Source: Calditrichaceae bacterium
Lineage (GTDB): Bacteria; Calditrichota; Calditrichia; RBG-13-44-9; J075
Length of the DNA: 64,000 bases
Assembly: GCA_013360445.1 (NCBI GenBank)
Contig: JABWBP010000029.1
Location: 1 to 64,000, forward strand
Direction: 5' to 3'
This document shows positions 7,738 to 16,061 of the stretch, piece by piece; within the stretch, counting starts at the first letter, position 1, and every line of letters begins with the position of its first letter. The translations under genes were made by a program, and so were the position numbers. The notes beneath the pieces are model-generated. The model was not told the DNA's origin. It was given only the letters and a program-made list of their open reading frames with translations, and did not search any database.

Positions 7738-8534
7738 CGATTGGGAATTTGGGAAGAAATCCTTCCGTTAATTAATTTCAACTGCAACTACCTGAAAATC
7801 CCTGTAAAATCAGCCATCTCGCATAGATACTCACCTCCTTTCAGACCTTCCAGGTTTGTGAGCTTAGTGAGAAATGAGGTTATTTGAGAACAGAGGATGG
7901 CGGCGCGCCAGCAACTGGCATTATCCGCCGTTAATAAAAGCTATTAGAAAGGAATTGGTGCTTGGGAGAGAAGTTTCCGGCAATAAGCACGGTGCTTGTA
8001 TTATAGCAGGATCAAAGACCTCAAACCGGCTTACCTGGGAGCGGTTTCACCAAAATCACCTGGCAAAACAACTGGCATGCCGGTTCAAATATAAATGCCG
8101 GCAATTCTGCGGAAGGTTATCCCCTTAGCAGATACTGGCATTTACACTTGGCAATAAATCGATGCAAAGAGCCTGATGAGACAATATCAATCTAAGTATA
8201 GATGCTCCGAGGGAATTGATGAATCGCACAAAACAACCGGTGAGAAAAAATGATGGCAGGTTGAAAGAAAAAGTTTCTTACAGGTTATTGCTTTTATGTG
8301 ATTGCATTGTTTTCCCTTCCTTTTACCAAGGCTCCCTTTCCCTGAGAGAGGACTTCGTGCCGGGAGTGACGATCAATCCTTCAGCAGTTAAAATTTAACC
8401 ACCAGCGATTAAGGTGAGGAATACGGGCGCTAACTGCCCGAAAAACGTGAGGCGTGAGGCGCGAACACTCACGTCTCGCGCCTCACGCCTCACAGATTAT
8501 CGAATTGGCCAACCTTCCTTTTCGGTTTTTCCGG
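7738..8534. other. Gene-free stretch between the two sorting-domain copies
   Basis: No convincing gene in roughly 800 bases. On the minus strand a very strong ribosome site (CTGAAAGGAGGTGA, 7831-7844) leads only to a four-codon reading frame, as if the gene it served had decayed. A perfect 18-bp hairpin is at 8447-8464 / 8476-8493 (arm GTGAGGCGTGAGGCGCGA), just downstream of the full-length gene's stop on the minus strand, and probably acts as its terminator although no clear T-run follows on that strand. The remainder is of lower GC than the flanking genes. Confidence 0.6.
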
Positions 8535-10652
8535 TTATTTCGCCAGAATCATTTTCCGGGTTTGCGCAAAGCTGCCCACGGTGATGCGATAGAGATACAC
8601 GCCCGCGGCGACTTTCCGGCCGTGATTGTCAGTGGCATTCCATTCCACGGCATATTCGCCGGGAGCCACGGCCTCGTTAATCAAGGTTCTGACTTCCTGG
8701 CCGGTGAGATCGTAGATCTTCAAGGTTACGAAGTCCGCCCTTGCTTCCGTGGCCGCAACGCTGAAGCGAATGGTGGTGGAGGGATTGAAGGGGTTGGGAT
8801 AATTCTGCTGCAGATCAAACCCTTCCGGCACCACTTCGGAAATAGTGGAGTACACCGGGTCGCAGCTAACCGAGTTACCGGCGGCGTCGGTCACTTTGAG
8901 GGCGATGGTGCTGCTCTTGTTATTCTTGACCTTGGTGGCCCGCGCCAGCGCAGAAGCCTGCGCCGGGGAAATTACCGCGGTCTGCCCCTTGGTATAGAAA
9001 TTACCGGAGCCGTAGGGAATCTCCAGGGTGGCGTTGCTGAGCTTCACAACTTTGATGGTCGCCACCCCGCTGCCGGCGTCGCTCAGGGTAATGTCCAGCG
9101 CCGTGGGCGAGGAGTTGGGCACTACCACGATGTTGCAGGAGGGTTTGGTGTTGTCAACCCCGCTGGGAGTAACGTTGATTTGCACGTTGCACTGCGAAGA
9201 GGCGTTCTGGTTGTCCGTCACCGTGTAAGTAATGGTGTAACTTCCGGCCTGGCCGGGCGCGGGCGTCCAGCTAAAGGTAGAAGAGATGCCGGTATTGGGG
9301 CCGGAATGGGGCAGCGACGGAGCCATGGTAGCGCCGGGGGGCAAGCTGCTGCCGGTCAGGGTGATCACGTCGCCGCTGTTGGGATCGGCGGCGCTTACCG
9401 TGAAGGAGACCGGGCTGCCTTCAGCCACCGTGAACGGACCGGGAGGCGTAATGGCGCAGGCCGGGGGATCGTTGGTTGAGGGAGGATTTACGGTAATCTG
9501 CGCCGTGCAGGAAGATTGCAGCCCGGTATTATCGAAAACCACGAACTGAACCAGGTAAACCCCTGCCTGGCCGGTCGCCGGGGTCCAATTGAAGGTGGAG
9601 GAAATCCCGGTATGGGGACCGCTAATCGGCAGACCCGGGGTCATGGTTGCGCCGGTGGGCAGGCCGGCAGTATTCAACGTTATCATATCGCCGGCATTAG
9701 GATCAGAAGCTGAAACCACAAATGAGAGCGGTTGATTTTCCTGGATGACGAAGGGCCCCGGCGGATTGATGTTACAAACCGGCGGGTCTCCGACCACCCC
9801 TACGATTTCCAGAATAAAATCCACCGCCACTTTTCCGATCAGAACCCCGCCGCGTCTTTCCTCGATGGTTACCTGGGCGCAGTACAGCTGGCCGATGGCG
9901 GTTCCGCCGGTAGTGTTCCAGGTGATTTCTCCGGTAGCGGAGTTCAACACCAGGGGATTATTCGGCAGCCCGGGAGGGCCGATCGGATCGGTAATCCCGC
10001 TCTCGGCGGCAGTGGAAAATCGCCAGGTCAGTTGGTCTCCGTTGGCATCCGCCCCGGGAACGAAAAATGAGAAATTGCTATTGATCGGCGCGTTTATAAT
10101 CGCCGGCATGGTGCTCACCGGCGATCTATTGGAGATGTCGAAACGAACTTGCGTCTCGACCCGGTAATTTCCATCGGGGTTGTTCACCAGGGTGCTGATG
10201 CGGCAGCAAGAGGAAATATCTGCCACCCAGGGACTGTTGGTGGCCGGGTTCAACGGCGCGCTGTAAGTATGGATGATATTGGGAGTGGTGGTGCCGGGCT
10301 GCAATGCGCGGCCGATCAAGTAATTCTGGGACGGGAAAATAGCGATGACCACGTATTGCAAAACCGGCGTTGAAGTGCCGTCGCCAAAGTGCAGTGTGGT
10401 GGCGCCAATCGTTTCCGTGATGATTGCGCCCACCGGCGGAGAGCCATATCCGGACCAGCGGAAGGCGTTTATCAACTCGAACTCCGCAGTGTTGGGAGCG
10501 ATGTCCGGGCGCGGCTGCCAGGTTAAATGGCCGTAGCGGAAGTGGGTTGCTCCTGCCGGCGCGGTAAAGAACATCGTGACGAGCAATAAGAACGGAACTA
10601 TTCTCCATATTGCCCGAAAGAGCAGCAAATTCCCTTTTATTTTATCCATCAT
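8535..10652 (-). CDS. Secreted Ig-like repeat protein with type-A sorting domain
   Basis: 705 residues from the ATG after AAGGAGAAA; the next codon is also ATG with better spacing, while a start eight codons upstream has no ribosome site. An N-terminal signal peptide ends near PAGATHF. The body holds beta-rich domains including two tandem putative-Ig (cadherin-like) repeats of about 95 residues, each with PPGPF...VSAxDPNxGD...STFxWTPAxGQAG. The C-terminus has the PNPFNPSTT linker and a GVYLYRITVG ending typical of cargo for type IX secretion or FlgD-like sorting. Likely an exported adhesin-like or surface protein; the ligand is unknown. A partial duplicate of its 3' end lies 800 bases downstream. 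Confidence 0.88.
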   Translation of the reverse strand: MMDKIKGNLLLFRAIWRIVPFLLLVTMFFTAPAGATHFRYGHLTWQPRPDIAPNTAEFELINAFRWSGYGSPPVGAIITETIGATTLHFGDGTSTPVLQYVVIAIFPSQNYLIGRALQPGTTTPNIIHTYSAPLNPATNSPWVADISSCCRISTLVNNPDGNYRVETQVRFDISNRSPVSTMPAIINAPINSNFSFFVPGADANGDQLTWRFSTAAESGITDPIGPPGLPNNPLVLNSATGEITWNTTGGTAIGQLYCAQVTIEERRGGVLIGKVAVDFILEIVGVVGDPPVCNINPPGPFVIQENQPLSFVVSASDPNAGDMITLNTAGLPTGATMTPGLPISGPHTGISSTFNWTPATGQAGVYLVQFVVFDNTGLQSSCTAQITVNPPSTNDPPACAITPPGPFTVAEGSPVSFTVSAADPNSGDVITLTGSSLPPGATMAPSLPHSGPNTGISSTFSWTPAPGQAGSYTITYTVTDNQNASSQCNVQINVTPSGVDNTKPSCNIVVVPNSSPTALDITLSDAGSGVATIKVVKLSNATLEIPYGSGNFYTKGQTAVISPAQASALARATKVKNNKSSTIALKVTDAAGNSVSCDPVYSTISEVVPEGFDLQQNYPNPFNPSTTIRFSVAATEARADFVTLKIYDLTGQEVRTLINEAVAPGEYAVEWNATDNHGRKVAAGVYLYRITVGSFAQTRKMILAK

Positions 10653-11498
10653 TTTCTCCTTATATTTGTTTTCCATAATTGTCCACCGATTTAGTAGTAA
10701 AACATAGATGGAAATTATGCCACGGAAAACCGGGGATCGTTTACAATATAAACGACCGGGGTTTCATCAGGATAACTTCCGGGATCATGTAGGGGGTAGA
10801 AAGCTCAGCTCACTCTCAAATCACATCACCTCCTTTCATCCATTCGCACGGTTAAGATTTCCGAAAATCGAATGCCTGAAAGGCCCTTTTCCGCACCGGG
10901 CCGGCGCTCGCATCCATCAAAGAAGGAGAGATTTTCCTTCTCGATGCGCGCTTCCGATGCGATTAAAAAAGAAAATATTTTGTTGCCCCGAATAATGGGC
11001 CGCGGTAAATCTGAATTTTACCGCTCAGGAAAAAGGGTTCAGTCCCGCGAAGAACTTGCCTTCACGGTTTTTTACTTGATGATGATTTGAGACAAAGAGC
11101 TTGAAATGCGGGAACAATATAGAAATTATCACTCCGATTAACAACAACTTTATTTTTCGGTTGGGGAAAAAGTGATGAGAAACAAAATCCCCACCAGGTT
11201 TTCCTGCGTGGGGAGATGTGGGGATATAAAGTGAAATTTATCCTGCCGGGGTTAATACATTGTTTAGGGAGCCAGAAAAAAATAATGTACCCAACTGAGC
11301 GCACAGAGTTATTGAAACACATTAGCGTTCAGTGGTACAATAAAAAGGGCGAAAGCCCTTAACTCGCTCTGCGGGTGAACGCCGCTTAAGAGGCTCTGCC
11401 TCAAGTTTATAACACGACGCGATGCAGAGCATCGCGCCGCGCGTTCCAACGGAGACCGTTGGAACGAGAAATATCAGAAAACTTGTTAAACGGTGTAG
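10653..11498. other. Gene-free region carrying structured repeat copy A
   Basis: No supported gene in about 850 bases. It holds another perfect ribosome-site-like stretch on the minus strand (GAAAGGAGGTGATG, 10825-10838) with no reading frame behind it, an AT-richer segment around 10960-11260, and the structured repeat at 11263-11362. From 11390 to 11470 a hairpin-prone, CGCGATGCAGAGCATCGCG-like palindrome precedes the end of the next minus-strand gene. Confidence 0.55.
11263..11362 (+). repeat. 100-base structured repeat, copy A
   Basis: Begins TTTAGGGAGCCAG and ends with the hairpin AAGGGC-GAAA-GCCCTT then AA. Inside, GTACC plus ACTGAGCGC pair with GCGTTCAGT plus GGTAC around a 22-base loop, with a two-base bulge on the 5' side. 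Other copies: 19726-19818 (minus) and 61787-61886 (plus). Copies A and B match exactly over the shared 93 bases; C differs at two positions. Confidence 0.9.
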
Positions 11499-13013
11499 TT
11501 AATCTTCCTTCATCCGTTCCGCGGCGCGGTCGATGACCGCCTGGCGGGCGCTGCGGCTGCTGATTTCCGAGCCGGCGCGTCGGGAGATATTTTTTAGCAT
11601 TTCCGCGCTGATTCCTTCCCGCTGCAGCAGGGCTAACAGCGCCGCTTCCTGCTCCGCGGAGGAGGTGATCCCCAGCGCGGCGTCGAGGTAGGCGCTTACC
11701 ACGGCATCGCTTACCGGGCAAAGGGGGGCCATGGCCTGCAAAACCCGCCCCTGCTCCGCGCTGGAGGGGATCGCGGAAACCGTTTCGGCAATATTCACGA
11801 ACGCCGGCTCGCTTAGATTTGTTTTTCCCAGCGCGGCAACCAGGGCGTTCGCTTTTTCGTGGGAAGAGGGGATGCTGGCGGCGGAGCGCAGGTAGGCGCG
11901 CATGACCGCCTCATCGCCGGGACAGCGATCGGCCATTTCCTGCAACACCCGGCTTTGTTCGCTGCCGGAGGGAATGGCAGCGGCGCTGCGGGCGATTTCG
12001 ATCCAGCTTTGGGAGCTTAACCCCTCCGCCTGAATAATTGCACTTAGAGCATTTGCCCGCTGCGCGGAGGAGGAAATGGATCCGGCGGCATCCAGGTAAG
12101 CGCTGACCACCGCGTCGTCAGCCGGGCATACTTCGGCCAGCGTTTCCAGGGCGCGGGCGGCCTCGCTGCCGGAGGGAATGCTGCGAATGCTCTGCGCCAT
12201 TGCGATAGCGGCCTCGGCGCCGATCTCCCGGCGGCGGGCGATAAAAATTATAGCGGCGCTTTTTTGCGAAGAGGAGGGGATTTTTTCCGCGCCCCGGAAG
12301 GGTTCTACGGTGAGCGACTCATCAGCGGGCAATTTTTCCGCAATTTCGCAAAGCGTCCGGTTCAGAGCGCTGCTGCCGGTAATCTGCCGGGAGGCTTGCC
12401 GGATCACCCGCGCCGCTTCTTCCGGGGTGAGGTTGCGGGATTCCACCAGGGCAGAAAAATAGATCCGTTTCGTCTCGTTTCGATCAATCCGGGAAATCTC
12501 CCGCAATACTGCCGCCACGCCGCCCCGGGAGAGCAGTTCTTGCACCCGGGCCTTTGCATTGATCCCGGTTTCGCGGATGACCTCCGGCAGAATTCTCGCC
12601 AGCCACGCTTGCGCCCGCTCATCGAACGGCAGGGAGCGGCTGCGCATAGAAAATCGGTACTGCGGATTCCCCTCCGCGCCGGCGCTGACCTCTAACCGCC
12701 GGGCGGTAAGCCAGCGGCGCTCCTCGATCTGCAAATAACTGCCGGGCGCCATGGCGCCGATCGCGCGACAATCTTCGCTGAAGCGGATATCTCCACGCAT
12801 TTCCACGCTCAGGCTGTTCAGCAAATCAGCCCGGCTGAAGGAAAAATCTTCCGTTTCTCCCCTCGCGGCAACGGAGGCATTTTCTGCGGTTGTGGAACTA
12901 TCCCCCGCCAAACTATCCCGCCCTGCCGGCCCGGCCGGGGCGATGCTTATCTGAAAAATCAGGAGGATACCCCACGCCGCCGCCGGTATCTCCCGCCATT
13001 TTGAAGCGTTCAT
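11499..13013 (-). CDS. Exported helical-repeat protein
   Basis: 504 residues. An N-terminal signal segment (AAAWGILLIFQISIAPAGPAG) is followed by a Ser/Ala-rich region and, from about residue 240 to 485, repeated helical units of roughly 36 residues. Each carries a signature like SIPSGSEQSRVLQ, AGSISSSAQRANAL or AIPSSAEQGRVLQ next to CPADDAVVSAYLDAA, which looks like HEAT/TPR-like solenoid repeats. Such solenoids usually bind proteins or peptides. Similar repeats are found behind M56/BlaR1-type sensors in related bacteria (recollection, not checked). The gene is followed on the same strand side by non-coding sequence; the DUF6249-like gene lies upstream. Confidence 0.7.
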   Translation of the reverse strand: MNASKWREIPAAAWGILLIFQISIAPAGPAGRDSLAGDSSTTAENASVAARGETEDFSFSRADLLNSLSVEMRGDIRFSEDCRAIGAMAPGSYLQIEERRWLTARRLEVSAGAEGNPQYRFSMRSRSLPFDERAQAWLARILPEVIRETGINAKARVQELLSRGGVAAVLREISRIDRNETKRIYFSALVESRNLTPEEAARVIRQASRQITGSSALNRTLCEIAEKLPADESLTVEPFRGAEKIPSSSQKSAAIIFIARRREIGAEAAIAMAQSIRSIPSGSEAARALETLAEVCPADDAVVSAYLDAAGSISSSAQRANALSAIIQAEGLSSQSWIEIARSAAAIPSGSEQSRVLQEMADRCPGDEAVMRAYLRSAASIPSSHEKANALVAALGKTNLSEPAFVNIAETVSAIPSSAEQGRVLQAMAPLCPVSDAVVSAYLDAALGITSSAEQEAALLALLQREGISAEMLKNISRRAGSEISSRSARQAVIDRAAERMKED

Positions 13014-13112
13014 GTTTCGATCTCCATCATTCGGAATTGGCTTCTAACTCCCGCTGCGCATGAGCGGTAGCGCCCCGCAGATCTGCAAAAGCCGGGGAGC
13101 GGGAAAATTTCA

Positions 13113-13466
13113 CTACATCATGGAACGATCCTGCCCTTCGCCGGCCTGTTTTTTCGTTAGAAAATAGTAGATCAGGAAGCCCAACCCGGCGAAGAGGGAT
13201 ATCAACCCGAACATCGCTTCATCGGAAAAGGTGTAGGGGAAAAATTGCGAGAGCAGCAAGGCGGCGCCGATGCCGATGAGCACCAATCCCCATTTTACGG
13301 AAGAAAGGGGATTGGCCGCGGCCTGGTGTTGATAGAGGTATTTGGCGCTCTCGTCGAGTTTGCCTTTTTCGATGAGCAGCCGCCGGATGCGGTTATCGGA
13401 AATGATCTTCACCATCCAGACAAACGCTAAAAAGAAGATCGGCACAATAATAATTTCAGGATTCAT
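13113..13466 (-). CDS. DUF6249-like small membrane protein
   Basis: 117 residues from the ATG after AAAGGAGAAATACC; a longer frame upstream lacks a ribosome site. The N-terminal helix (IIIVPIFFLAFVWMVKII) is followed by a cytoplasmic stretch RRLLIEKGKLDESAKYL and two more transmembrane segments near residues 60-80 and 85-107. The pattern helix, RLLIEKG, then two helices fits the DUF6249 family. It lies upstream of and divergent from an ECF sigma factor gene, a neighbourhood consistent with membrane-stress signalling; function unknown. Confidence 0.75.
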   Translation of the reverse strand: MNPEIIIVPIFFLAFVWMVKIISDNRIRRLLIEKGKLDESAKYLYQHQAAANPLSSVKWGLVLIGIGAALLLSQFFPYTFSDEAMFGLISLFAGLGFLIYYFLTKKQAGEGQDRSMM

Positions 13467-13535
13467 GGTATTTCTCCTTTTAATATGGTTTAATTGATTG
13501 CCTTTTTCACCTTCCTGCTTTACCTTCTCCATCAC

Positions 13536-13807
13536 AGTTGACCGGTGAGATAAGAAAATGTTGCAGGGTGCGCAGATTTTTAGTTATTATTTAGCCACCA
13601 AGACACGAAGACCCAGGGCTTCACAAAGGAAAGATAAAAGTATGCGTGCACTCATAAACCGGTAGTGTTAGTGGCAAAGCCCCAAAGGGGTAAACCATCC
13701 TTTCGGGGTTGATTTTAAACCGCGAAAGAACGCGAAAAAACGCCAATGACTATGCAACATTTTCCGGGACAAATTGTCGAATAGAATGAAGCTAACGAAA
13801 TCGGGAA
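13536..13807. other. Divergent promoter region upstream of the ECF sigma gene
   Basis: Contains degenerate periodic repeats (CCACCAAGACACGAAGACCC and later ACCGCGAAAGAACGCGAAAA) and a CCCCAAAGGGG hairpin at about 13680. It should include promoters for both the DUF6249-like gene and the sigma factor; none was recognised with confidence. Confidence 0.45.
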
Positions 13808-14410
13808 ATGATGCAGGCGGAAAAGGAGCTGATTGAAAAAATCGTGGCCGGCGACGCGCCAGCGTTCCGGTTTTTAGTGGAGAGCTACCAGCGGCTGGTC
13901 TGCCACGTGGTTTTCCGCATGGTAAGCAACGAGGCCGACCGGGAAGAGCTTTGCCAGGAGGTATTCGTGAAGGTTTTTCAACACCTGAAAAATTTCAATT
14001 TCCAATCCAAATTATCCACCTGGATCGCGCGGATCGCTTATAATACCTGCATCAATTACCTGAAAAAGAAAAAAACGCCCTTGTATGACGACCTGGCGGA
14101 AACGGGAACCGATTCCCCGGAAGAAAAAACGCTCGGGTTTGTTGAAGGAGTTCCGGGAGATTTGCCCGCGCCGGATGAATTGGCCGCGAACCGGGAAATC
14201 CGCCTGTTCCTGCACGAAGCGATCGGCGAGCTTCCGGCGCAGTACCGCGCCATTCTCACCCTCTACCATTTGGATGAGATGAGTTACAAAGAGATCGGGG
14301 AAATTATTAACTTGCCGGAAGGCACGGTTAAAAGTTATCTTTTCCGGGCCAGAAAACTGTTAAAAGAGCGAATGTTGGAAAAATATTCCGCAGAGGAGTT
14401 GATGCCATGA
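13808..14410 (+). CDS. ECF RNA polymerase sigma factor
   Basis: 200 residues, typical for a group-4 sigma factor. Region 2 covers about 20-90 (RLVCHVVFRMVSNEADREEL, CQEVFVKVFQHL, STWIARIAYNTCINYLKKKK) and region 4 about 130-190 (LPAQYRAILTLYHLDEMSYK, IGEIINLPEGTVKSYLFRAR). An acidic linker separates the two. The stop overlaps the ATG of the next gene by four bases, which encodes a zinc-finger anti-sigma factor, so this is a regulator pair controlled by release from the membrane. It directs transcription of an unknown regulon, often envelope stress in this class. Confidence 0.95.
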   Translation: MMQAEKELIEKIVAGDAPAFRFLVESYQRLVCHVVFRMVSNEADREELCQEVFVKVFQHLKNFNFQSKLSTWIARIAYNTCINYLKKKKTPLYDDLAETGTDSPEEKTLGFVEGVPGDLPAPDELAANREIRLFLHEAIGELPAQYRAILTLYHLDEMSYKEIGEIINLPEGTVKSYLFRARKLLKERMLEKYSAEELMP

Positions 14411-14880
14411 AGCATTTAAGCGATGCAGAACTTCAGGCCTACCTGGACCGCGATCCCGCCCAGTTGCGGGAGGAGACGGAAGCGCACCTGCACGCTTGCG
14501 CGCACTGCCGGGCGAATCTTGCGGCTTACCGGCGGCTTTATGGGGGATTGAAGGATGAAACCGGCTTTCTGCTCTCCGCTAACTTCGCCGACGCGGTGGC
14601 GGCAAAAATCGCAAAACGGGGCGACCGCAAGGCGGATTTCCTGGAGATCGGCCTGATCGTCGCCGCGCTGATCAGCGGCGTGGCTGCGGTTTTATACTTT
14701 TTCGAACCGGGCGACGTTTTCAAAACCCTGCTGCAGCAAGGCATCGCCGGGATTTCCGACCTCATGCGCAGCATTCCCCTGCTGCAAGGCTCCAGCCTGC
14801 ACATCCTGCTCTTCACCGCCGCCATTTTAGCGCTGGTGGGCATTTTAGATAAAATGATCTTCCAGTTCAGGCAGCGGTAA
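14407..14880 (+). CDS. Zinc-finger anti-sigma factor
   Basis: 157 residues. The N-terminus carries the anti-sigma zinc-finger motif (HLHACAHCR, His-x3-Cys-x2-Cys) at about 29-37, followed by a helical linker and two hydrophobic segments (about 79-98 and 128-147). It is expected to hold the preceding sigma factor at the inner membrane and release it upon a signal. ATGA overlap with the sigma gene indicates coupled translation. A strong palindrome 20 bases after the stop probably terminates the pair. Confidence 0.88.
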   Translation: MKHLSDAELQAYLDRDPAQLREETEAHLHACAHCRANLAAYRRLYGGLKDETGFLLSANFADAVAAKIAKRGDRKADFLEIGLIVAALISGVAAVLYFFEPGDVFKTLLQQGIAGISDLMRSIPLLQGSSLHILLFTAAILALVGILDKMIFQFRQR

Positions 14881-14900
14881 GCATACGAAGCCCGATATTA

Positions 14901-14931
14901 GACCTCAAAGGTTTTGGAAACCTTTGAGGTC
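14901..14931. terminator. GACCTCAAAGG palindrome, copy 1
   Basis: GACCTCAAAGGTTT and AAACCTTTGAGGTC form a perfect 14-bp stem with a three-base loop, followed by CTTTATAT. It lies directly behind the anti-sigma gene. Identical or near-identical copies are at 21770, 59096 and 59157. Confidence 0.75.
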
Positions 14932-14974
14932 TTTATATCTACCAGATCACCCAAATTGGAGACCAGCACAGAAA

Positions 14975-15874
14975 ATGAGACCACGCGGTTATCTACCGGA
15001 TCTATCTATTCTCAATAAACCCTCTTTGGCAGCGAGTTCCCGGGGACGCTTCCCCAAACCCGGCGACGGATCATTCCGGGCAATCAAGCGCCTGCTTATG
15101 GCCCTGCTGCTTTGTTTGAGCACCCAGGTTTTTCCGCAGCAGCGTTTTTTGGGGGTATGGCAGGAAAGCGAAAAAAAGGAGCGGGTTTTGGGCGACGCCA
15201 GCGCCAAAACTTTCGAAGACACCTATCGAAGCCTGCTGAAAAAAGGGTTTCTTCTCACCGATATCGAGGTAGTCGATCAGGGAGGGCAGAAAAAATATTA
15301 CGGCGTCTGGCATTCCGGAAGCGATAGTTGCGCGATCTACGCCGATAGCTGGGAGCCCTTCCTTGCCCGCAGCAATGATTTGAACACCAAGGGGCTGCGG
15401 CTGATCGATATCGAGACCTTCGCAGAGGGAAAGCAGCGCAAATACGTGGGCGCGTGGAGAAAGGATAGTTACACCGAACGGTTGCAGGCGGGGCTGGCCT
15501 GGCCGGAATTCTACAAAGTTTGGGAACAGAATAAAAAAGACGGCCTGGTATTGATCGACGTGGAGACTTACCTGGATGAGCGGGAGCGGAAATTCATCGG
15601 GGTTTGGAAAAGCGATGGGCGGGAGAGCAATATCTGGAAGGACCTGGATTGGAAAACTTTCGCGGTGATCCACAAGGGCTTGCAGGAGCAGAAGTTTCAA
15701 CTGATCGATCTGGAAACCTACACCACCGATAACGAGCGAAAATTCATGGGCGTTTGGGTGAAATCCCCGGGCGAGCAGCGCATGGTGGTGGACGCCAATT
15801 GGAGCGAATTTATGAACCAGTGGGAAGAGATCGGCAAGGACAACCTCTGGCTGATCGATTTAGAGGTGTATTGA
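14975..15874 (+). CDS. Secreted bacterial tandem-repeat (polyglycine-hydrolase-like) protein
   Basis: 299 residues from the ATG at 14975; a TTG further upstream lies inside the preceding terminator hairpin and is unlikely. A basic stretch and hydrophobic core (RLLMALLLCLSTQVFPQ) form a signal peptide, although the N-terminal extension before it is unusually long. The mature part is about five tandem units of roughly 48 residues with the pattern GVW-...-W..F......GL.LIDIETY......KY.GVW, as in the bacterial tandem repeat domain found with polyglycine hydrolases. No protease or lactamase domain is attached here, so a binding or structural role outside the cell is more likely than catalysis. Confidence 0.75.
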   Translation: MRPRGYLPDLSILNKPSLAASSRGRFPKPGDGSFRAIKRLLMALLLCLSTQVFPQQRFLGVWQESEKKERVLGDASAKTFEDTYRSLLKKGFLLTDIEVVDQGGQKKYYGVWHSGSDSCAIYADSWEPFLARSNDLNTKGLRLIDIETFAEGKQRKYVGAWRKDSYTERLQAGLAWPEFYKVWEQNKKDGLVLIDVETYLDERERKFIGVWKSDGRESNIWKDLDWKTFAVIHKGLQEQKFQLIDLETYTTDNERKFMGVWVKSPGEQRMVVDANWSEFMNQWEEIGKDNLWLIDLEVY

Positions 15875-15916
15875 CGCGGCAACCGGAGTGTCCCAACGGG
15901 ATGGCTCCGCCACAAA

Positions 15917-15972
15917 ATTTATTTTGCACGTGGCGCAAGTTTCTTTTCTTTGCAGAATAAATTCTGCACTCC
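15917..15972. repeat. TTTTGCA / GCAGAAT hairpin element
   Basis: An imperfect CAAAATTTATTTTGCA hairpin followed by a perfect GCAGAAT-AA-ATTCTGC hairpin (15952-15967) and ACTCCCG. The same two-hairpin order recurs at 17965-18009. It sits between the tandem-repeat gene and sulP, where it could terminate both. Confidence 0.65.
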
Positions 15973-16009
15973 CGCTTTTTAAACCGTCTTGTTCACAGGT
16001 TACGCAATC

Positions 16010-16055
16010 CGAAATGCGCGATGCCTGGAAAATCACCTTTCACGCCTCACGATTC
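16010..16055. repeat. Dispersed ACGCATTACG-type repeat
   Basis: CGCAATCCGAAATGCGCGAT and CACCTTTCACGCCTCACGAT-like arms form a degenerate member of the family immediately after the sulP stop codon. Confidence 0.5.
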
Positions 16056-16061
16056 ACACAA

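Noticed and set aside
7874-8128. 84-residue plus-strand frame in the gap between the sorting-domain copies
   Set aside because: No ribosome site, no recognisable domain and composition unlike nearby genes.
10821-10840. Possible 16S rRNA 3' end (ATCACCTCCTTTC)
   Set aside because: Only the anti-Shine-Dalgarno words match; no rRNA sequence precedes them, so it is a ribosome-site-like string on the minus strand.
11062-11322. Minus-strand 86-residue frame over structured repeat A
   Set aside because: Part of the same peptide (MCFNNSVRSVGYIIFFWLP) appears over copies B and C because it is the translated repeat, not a gene family.
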